Assembly (NCBI GenBank): GCA_041401985.1
Contig: JAWKTE010000026.1
Span: 1-34,904 of the forward strand
Direction: 5' to 3'
DNA: 34,904 nt
Source of the DNA: JACKHA01 sp041401985
Lineage (GTDB): Bacteria > Planctomycetota > Phycisphaerae > Phycisphaerales > UBA1924
Both the position numbers and the translations under genes were made by a program. Shown here one piece after another: positions 32,305-34,904 of this stretch; position 1 is the first letter of the stretch; each line of letters starts with the position of its first letter. The notes under the pieces are model-generated. The model saw nothing but the letters and a program-made list of their open reading frames with translations, was not told the origin of the DNA and did not search any database.

Positions 32305-34011
32305 CTACCACCCCCGCATCGGCACGTTCAGCCGCTGCTCGTCCGCGCAGGTCTGGGCGGCCTCGTACCCCGCATCGGCGTGGCGGAACACGCCCATCGC
32401 CGGGTCGTTGGTCAGCACGCGCTCGAGGCGCTTGGCGGCCTCGGGCGTGCCGTCGGCGACCACGACCTGCCCGGCGTGCTGGCTGAAGCCGATGCCAACG
32501 CCCCCGCCGTGGTGGAACGAGACCCACGACGCCCCGCCCGCGACGTTGACCATCGCGTTGAGCAGGGCCCAGTCGGAGACGGCGTCGGTGCCGTCCTTCA
32601 TCGCCTCGGTCTCGCGGTTGGGCGAGGCGACCGAGCCGCAGTCCAGGTGGTCGCGCCCGATGACGATGGGTGCGGAGACGCGTCCCTCAGCCACCAGACG
32701 ATTGAACAGCAGGCCGGCCTTGTCGCGCTGCCCGAGGCCCAGCCAGCAGATGCGGGCGGGCAGGCCCTCGAACTCGACGCGCTGCTCGGCCATGCGAAGC
32801 CAGCGGTGCAGGCCCTCGTCGTGCGGGAAGAGTTCCATCAGGGCGTGGTCGGTGGTGCGGATGTCCTCGGGATCGCCCGAGAGGGCCGCCCAGCGGAACG
32901 GGCCGCGGCCAAGGCAGAACTGCGGGCGGATGAAGGCCGGAACGAATCCGGGGAAGTCGAACGCGTCGATGACGCCCTGGTCGTGGGCCCGCTGGCGGAT
33001 GTTGTTGCCGTAATCGAACGTGACGGCCCCGCGGCGCTGGTGCTCGAGCATCAGTTGCACGTGCCACGCCATGGACTGCATCGACAGTCGCTGGTACTGC
33101 TCGGGGAAACGCCGGCGGTACTCGTCGGCCTCGCCCACGGTCATCTCGAACGGAACGTACCCCAACAGCGGGTCGTGGGCGCTGGTCTGATCGGTCAGGG
33201 CGTCGGGCGTGATGTTGCGGACCGCCAGGCGCCCAAGCAGTTCCACGGCGTTGCAGTCGACACCGACGGAGATCGCTCGCCCGGCCTTGGCGTGCTCGCA
33301 GGCCCGGTCGATCGCCTCGTCCACGTCGTGGACGATCTCGTCGAGGTAGCGTTTCTCGACGCGTCGGCGGAGGCGGGTGATGTCCACGTCCGCGATCAGG
33401 CACGTGCCCTCGTTCATGGTGATGGACAGCGGCTGGGCCCCGCCCATGCCTCCGCACCCGGCCGTGACGCACAGGCGCCCCTTGAGCGTGCCGCCGAAGT
33501 GCTGGCGGGCGAGTTCGGCGAACGTCTCGTAGGTGCCCTGGAGGATGCCCTGGGTGCCGATGTAGATCCAGGAGCCGGCGGTCATCTGGCCGTACATCAT
33601 CAGGCCGCGCGCGGCCAGGTCGTCGAAGGTCTGCTGGGTGGCCCAGTGGGGCACGAGGTTGGAGTTGGCGATGAGCACGCGCGGAGCGTCCTCGTGCGTT
33701 CGCACCACGCCGACGGGCTTGCCGGACTGGACGAGCAGCGTCTCATCGGGCTCGAGGCGCTGGAGCGTGGCGATGATGGCGTCCAGGGCGGGCCAGGAGC
33801 GGGCCGCCTGCCCGCGCCCGCCGTAGACCACCAGCCCCTCCGGGCGCTCGGCGACCTCGGGGTCGAGGTTGTTCAGGAGCATGCGCAGGGCGGCCTCGGC
33901 CTGCCAGGTCTTGCAGTGCAGGGTCCTGCCGCGCGGGGCCCACAGCGTGCGCGGGCCGCGCCCGGTCAGCATGCGGAGTTCGCTCGCGACGTCGTGCACC
34001 ATCGTGGCCAT
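32305..34011 (-). CDS. hutU: Urocanate hydratase
   Basis: A 568-residue cytoplasmic enzyme that hydrates urocanate to imidazolonepropionate using tightly bound NAD+ as electrophile, the second step of histidine degradation. Full-length and highly conserved: GRTLHCKTWQAEAALRMLLNNLDPEVAE, LLVQSGKPVGVVRTHEDAPRVLIANSNLVP, GSWIYIGTQGILQGTYETFA, TAGCGGMGGAQPLS, and the active-site ARICWLGLGQRDKAG with C422, the equivalent of the catalytic Cys410 of the Pseudomonas enzyme. SFHHGGGVGIGFSQHAGQV is near the C-terminus. ATG 34011 gives the expected length. It follows hutH on the same strand with a 288-base gap, longer than usual for an operon. Confidence 0.98.
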   Translation of the reverse strand: MATMVHDVASELRMLTGRGPRTLWAPRGRTLHCKTWQAEAALRMLLNNLDPEVAERPEGLVVYGGRGQAARSWPALDAIIATLQRLEPDETLLVQSGKPVGVVRTHEDAPRVLIANSNLVPHWATQQTFDDLAARGLMMYGQMTAGSWIYIGTQGILQGTYETFAELARQHFGGTLKGRLCVTAGCGGMGGAQPLSITMNEGTCLIADVDITRLRRRVEKRYLDEIVHDVDEAIDRACEHAKAGRAISVGVDCNAVELLGRLAVRNITPDALTDQTSAHDPLLGYVPFEMTVGEADEYRRRFPEQYQRLSMQSMAWHVQLMLEHQRRGAVTFDYGNNIRQRAHDQGVIDAFDFPGFVPAFIRPQFCLGRGPFRWAALSGDPEDIRTTDHALMELFPHDEGLHRWLRMAEQRVEFEGLPARICWLGLGQRDKAGLLFNRLVAEGRVSAPIVIGRDHLDCGSVASPNRETEAMKDGTDAVSDWALLNAMVNVAGGASWVSFHHGGGVGIGFSQHAGQVVVADGTPEAAKRLERVLTNDPAMGVFRHADAGYEAAQTCADEQRLNVPMRGW

Positions 34012-34027
34012 CGCATCGCCTCCAACC

Positions 34028-34222
34028 CGATCGGGGCTTGTCCCGATCGTTCCATCGCCGGTCGCCGCGTCTCCCCTGGGAGTCCATCGCGCGTCGCCCG
34101 GCGTCCCACCACCGTCGCTGCCGCGTCAATCCTTCGCCGCGGCGTGCCGATGCGCCATGGCATCGGCAACGACACCCCCAACGTATCCACGAATCGGCCG
34201 GAACACAACCCCCCTGAAGGGG
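34028..34222 (-). promoter_or_regulatory. Hairpins in the hutH-hutU gap
   Basis: The 288-base gap between hutH and hutU contains three short stems: CGATCGGG/CCCGATCG around 34029-34050, a perfect 9-bp stem at 34145-34153 with 34160-34168, and CCCC-TGAA-GGGG at about 34211-34222. On the minus strand the last lies just after hutH and is followed by a T-containing run, so it may be a weak terminator or attenuator. No known riboswitch is recognised. Confidence 0.3.
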
Positions 34223-34299
34223 CAAGTGCGAAGCGTTGCGGGCGAGCGATCGTGGACGACGCGCTCGCGGGTGTGGCACGCGGTTTGAAGCGGGCCGCA

Positions 34300-34904
34300 T
34301 CACACTGGACGGAACGCGCCGCCGCGGATCAGGGCCGCGACCGCCTCGATGTCCGGACCCGGCGGGCGGTCCTCGCCGATGGGCGCGACGACCGATCGCA
34401 CGATCTCGTGCGCACGCTCAACGCCCGCGCCGGAGCGAAGCGGTCGGTGGGCGTCGATGGCCGCGGCGGCGCAGACCAGTTCGATCGCCACGACCTTCGA
34501 CGTGAGGTCCAGCGCACCGCGCGCCTTGGCCGCCGCCCGCGGGCCAAACGAGTTGTAGTCTTCGATGCCGGCGCAGGTCGGAATGTTCGCAACCGTTGCT
34601 GGGGCCGCCAGGCCGATCGTCTCGTTGACCAGCGCGGCCGCGGCGTACTGGGCGATCATCAGGCCCGACCGCAGCCCCGGGTCCGGCGTCAGAAACGCCT
34701 GCAGGTGCATCTCCGGATCGGTGGCCGCCAGCATGAAGTACACGCGGCGCTCGGAGATGCCCGCCACGTGCGCAATGGCGATGGCGGCCCCGTCCAGCGG
34801 GAGCGCAATGGGCATGCCATGGAAGTTGCCGGCCGACACGACGTCGAACCCGCTGCCGCCGCCGACCCCCGGCGTTGCCTCTCCGCGCTTCCCTCCGTCG
34901 CTCC
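34300..34904 (-). CDS. hutH: Histidine ammonia-lyase, C-terminal part
   Basis: The frame is open from the right window edge to a stop at 34300, giving about 201 C-terminal residues of an enzyme normally ~500 long. It would deaminate histidine to urocanate, feeding hutU. Seen: the family segment VVSAGNFHGMPIALPLDGAAIAIAHVAGISERR, AFLTPDPGLRSGLMIAQYAAAALVNE, and IPTCAGIEDYNSFGPRAAAKA. The segment just before VSAGNFHG holds a Gly-rich stretch (SDGGKRGEATPGVGGGSG) that looks longer than usual. The Ala-Ser-Gly triad that forms the MIO cofactor lies outside the window, so activity cannot be judged. Confidence 0.93.
   Translation of the reverse strand, partial: SDGGKRGEATPGVGGGSGFDVVSAGNFHGMPIALPLDGAAIAIAHVAGISERRVYFMLAATDPEMHLQAFLTPDPGLRSGLMIAQYAAAALVNETIGLAAPATVANIPTCAGIEDYNSFGPRAAAKARGALDLTSKVVAIELVCAAAAIDAHRPLRSGAGVERAHEIVRSVVAPIGEDRPPGPDIEAVAALIRGGAFRPV

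Noticed and set aside
34261..34280. TGGCACG near a TTGAA at about 34273, considered as a second sigma-54 promoter.
   Set aside because: The -12 element has GA instead of GC and it points away from the hut genes.

Overview
The window looks like a piece of chromosome from a very GC-rich bacterium of the Planctomycetota, most likely of the Phycisphaerae type. This is an inference. It rests on a type-II-pseudopilin-like protein carrying the planctomycete 'H-X9-DG' style C-terminal motif, an ECF sigma/anti-sigma/secreted-PDZ cassette, a ribosomal rpsL-rpsG pair not followed by fusA/tuf, extreme GC-biased codon use, and GA-rich tandem repeats between genes. There is no phage, transposase, CRISPR array, tRNA or rRNA that I can support; this is a core-genome region with repeat elements scattered in it.

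Layout. 1-1540 (minus): two coupled genes for receiver-like proteins, the second running off the left edge. 1600-4563 (plus): acyl-CoA-ligase-like enzyme, 5-formyltetrahydrofolate cyclo-ligase, and a secreted prepilin-like protein. 4705-5730 (minus): tatC. 5973-10397 (plus): ECF sigma factor, its overlapping anti-sigma factor, and a 934-residue secreted PDZ protein with acidic and His/Glu repeats, closed by a strong terminator. 10714-13283 (plus): TauE/SafE permease, HtpX protease (behind a sigma-54-like promoter) and a VanZ-like protein. 13284-13701: repeat-rich gap. 13702-16468 (plus): murJ, an entericidin-like lipoprotein and a short-chain dehydrogenase. 16523-17818 (minus): a kynureninase-like protein that lacks the PLP lysine. 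18039-23511 (plus): ComEA-like protein, mfd and phoU. 23620-24876 (minus): a secreted thioredoxin-fold/TPR protein without redox cysteines, divergent from a TonB-like protein and a secreted hypothetical (24954-27188, plus). 27244-28260 (minus): rpsG and rpsL. 28392-28766 (plus): MazG-like. 29111-30801 (minus): a membrane SpoIIE/RsbU phosphatase preceded by a possible 44-codon coupled ORF. 30986-32224 (plus): glycosyltransferase 2. 32305-34904 (minus): hutU and the 3' part of hutH, for histidine degradation.

How the genes work together. The clearest functional units are histidine catabolism (hutH-hutU), envelope assembly (murJ, VanZ-like, entericidin-like, TatC export), sigma/anti-sigma envelope signalling with a secreted partner, DNA repair and uptake (mfd, comEA), and translation (rpsL-rpsG).

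The least ordinary signals are four. (1) The kynureninase fold has Ala at the Schiff-base lysine position. (2) A family of short GA-rich tandem repeats and long perfect palindromes lies between genes; one 27-bp-arm palindrome sits in frame inside mfd, and one 50-bp repeat copy sits in frame inside the first gene. (3) A TAGACT-like box recurs 6-9 bases before start codons, suggesting leaderless transcripts. (4) The secreted PDZ protein next to the sigma factor has metal-binding-like acidic and HEH repeats.
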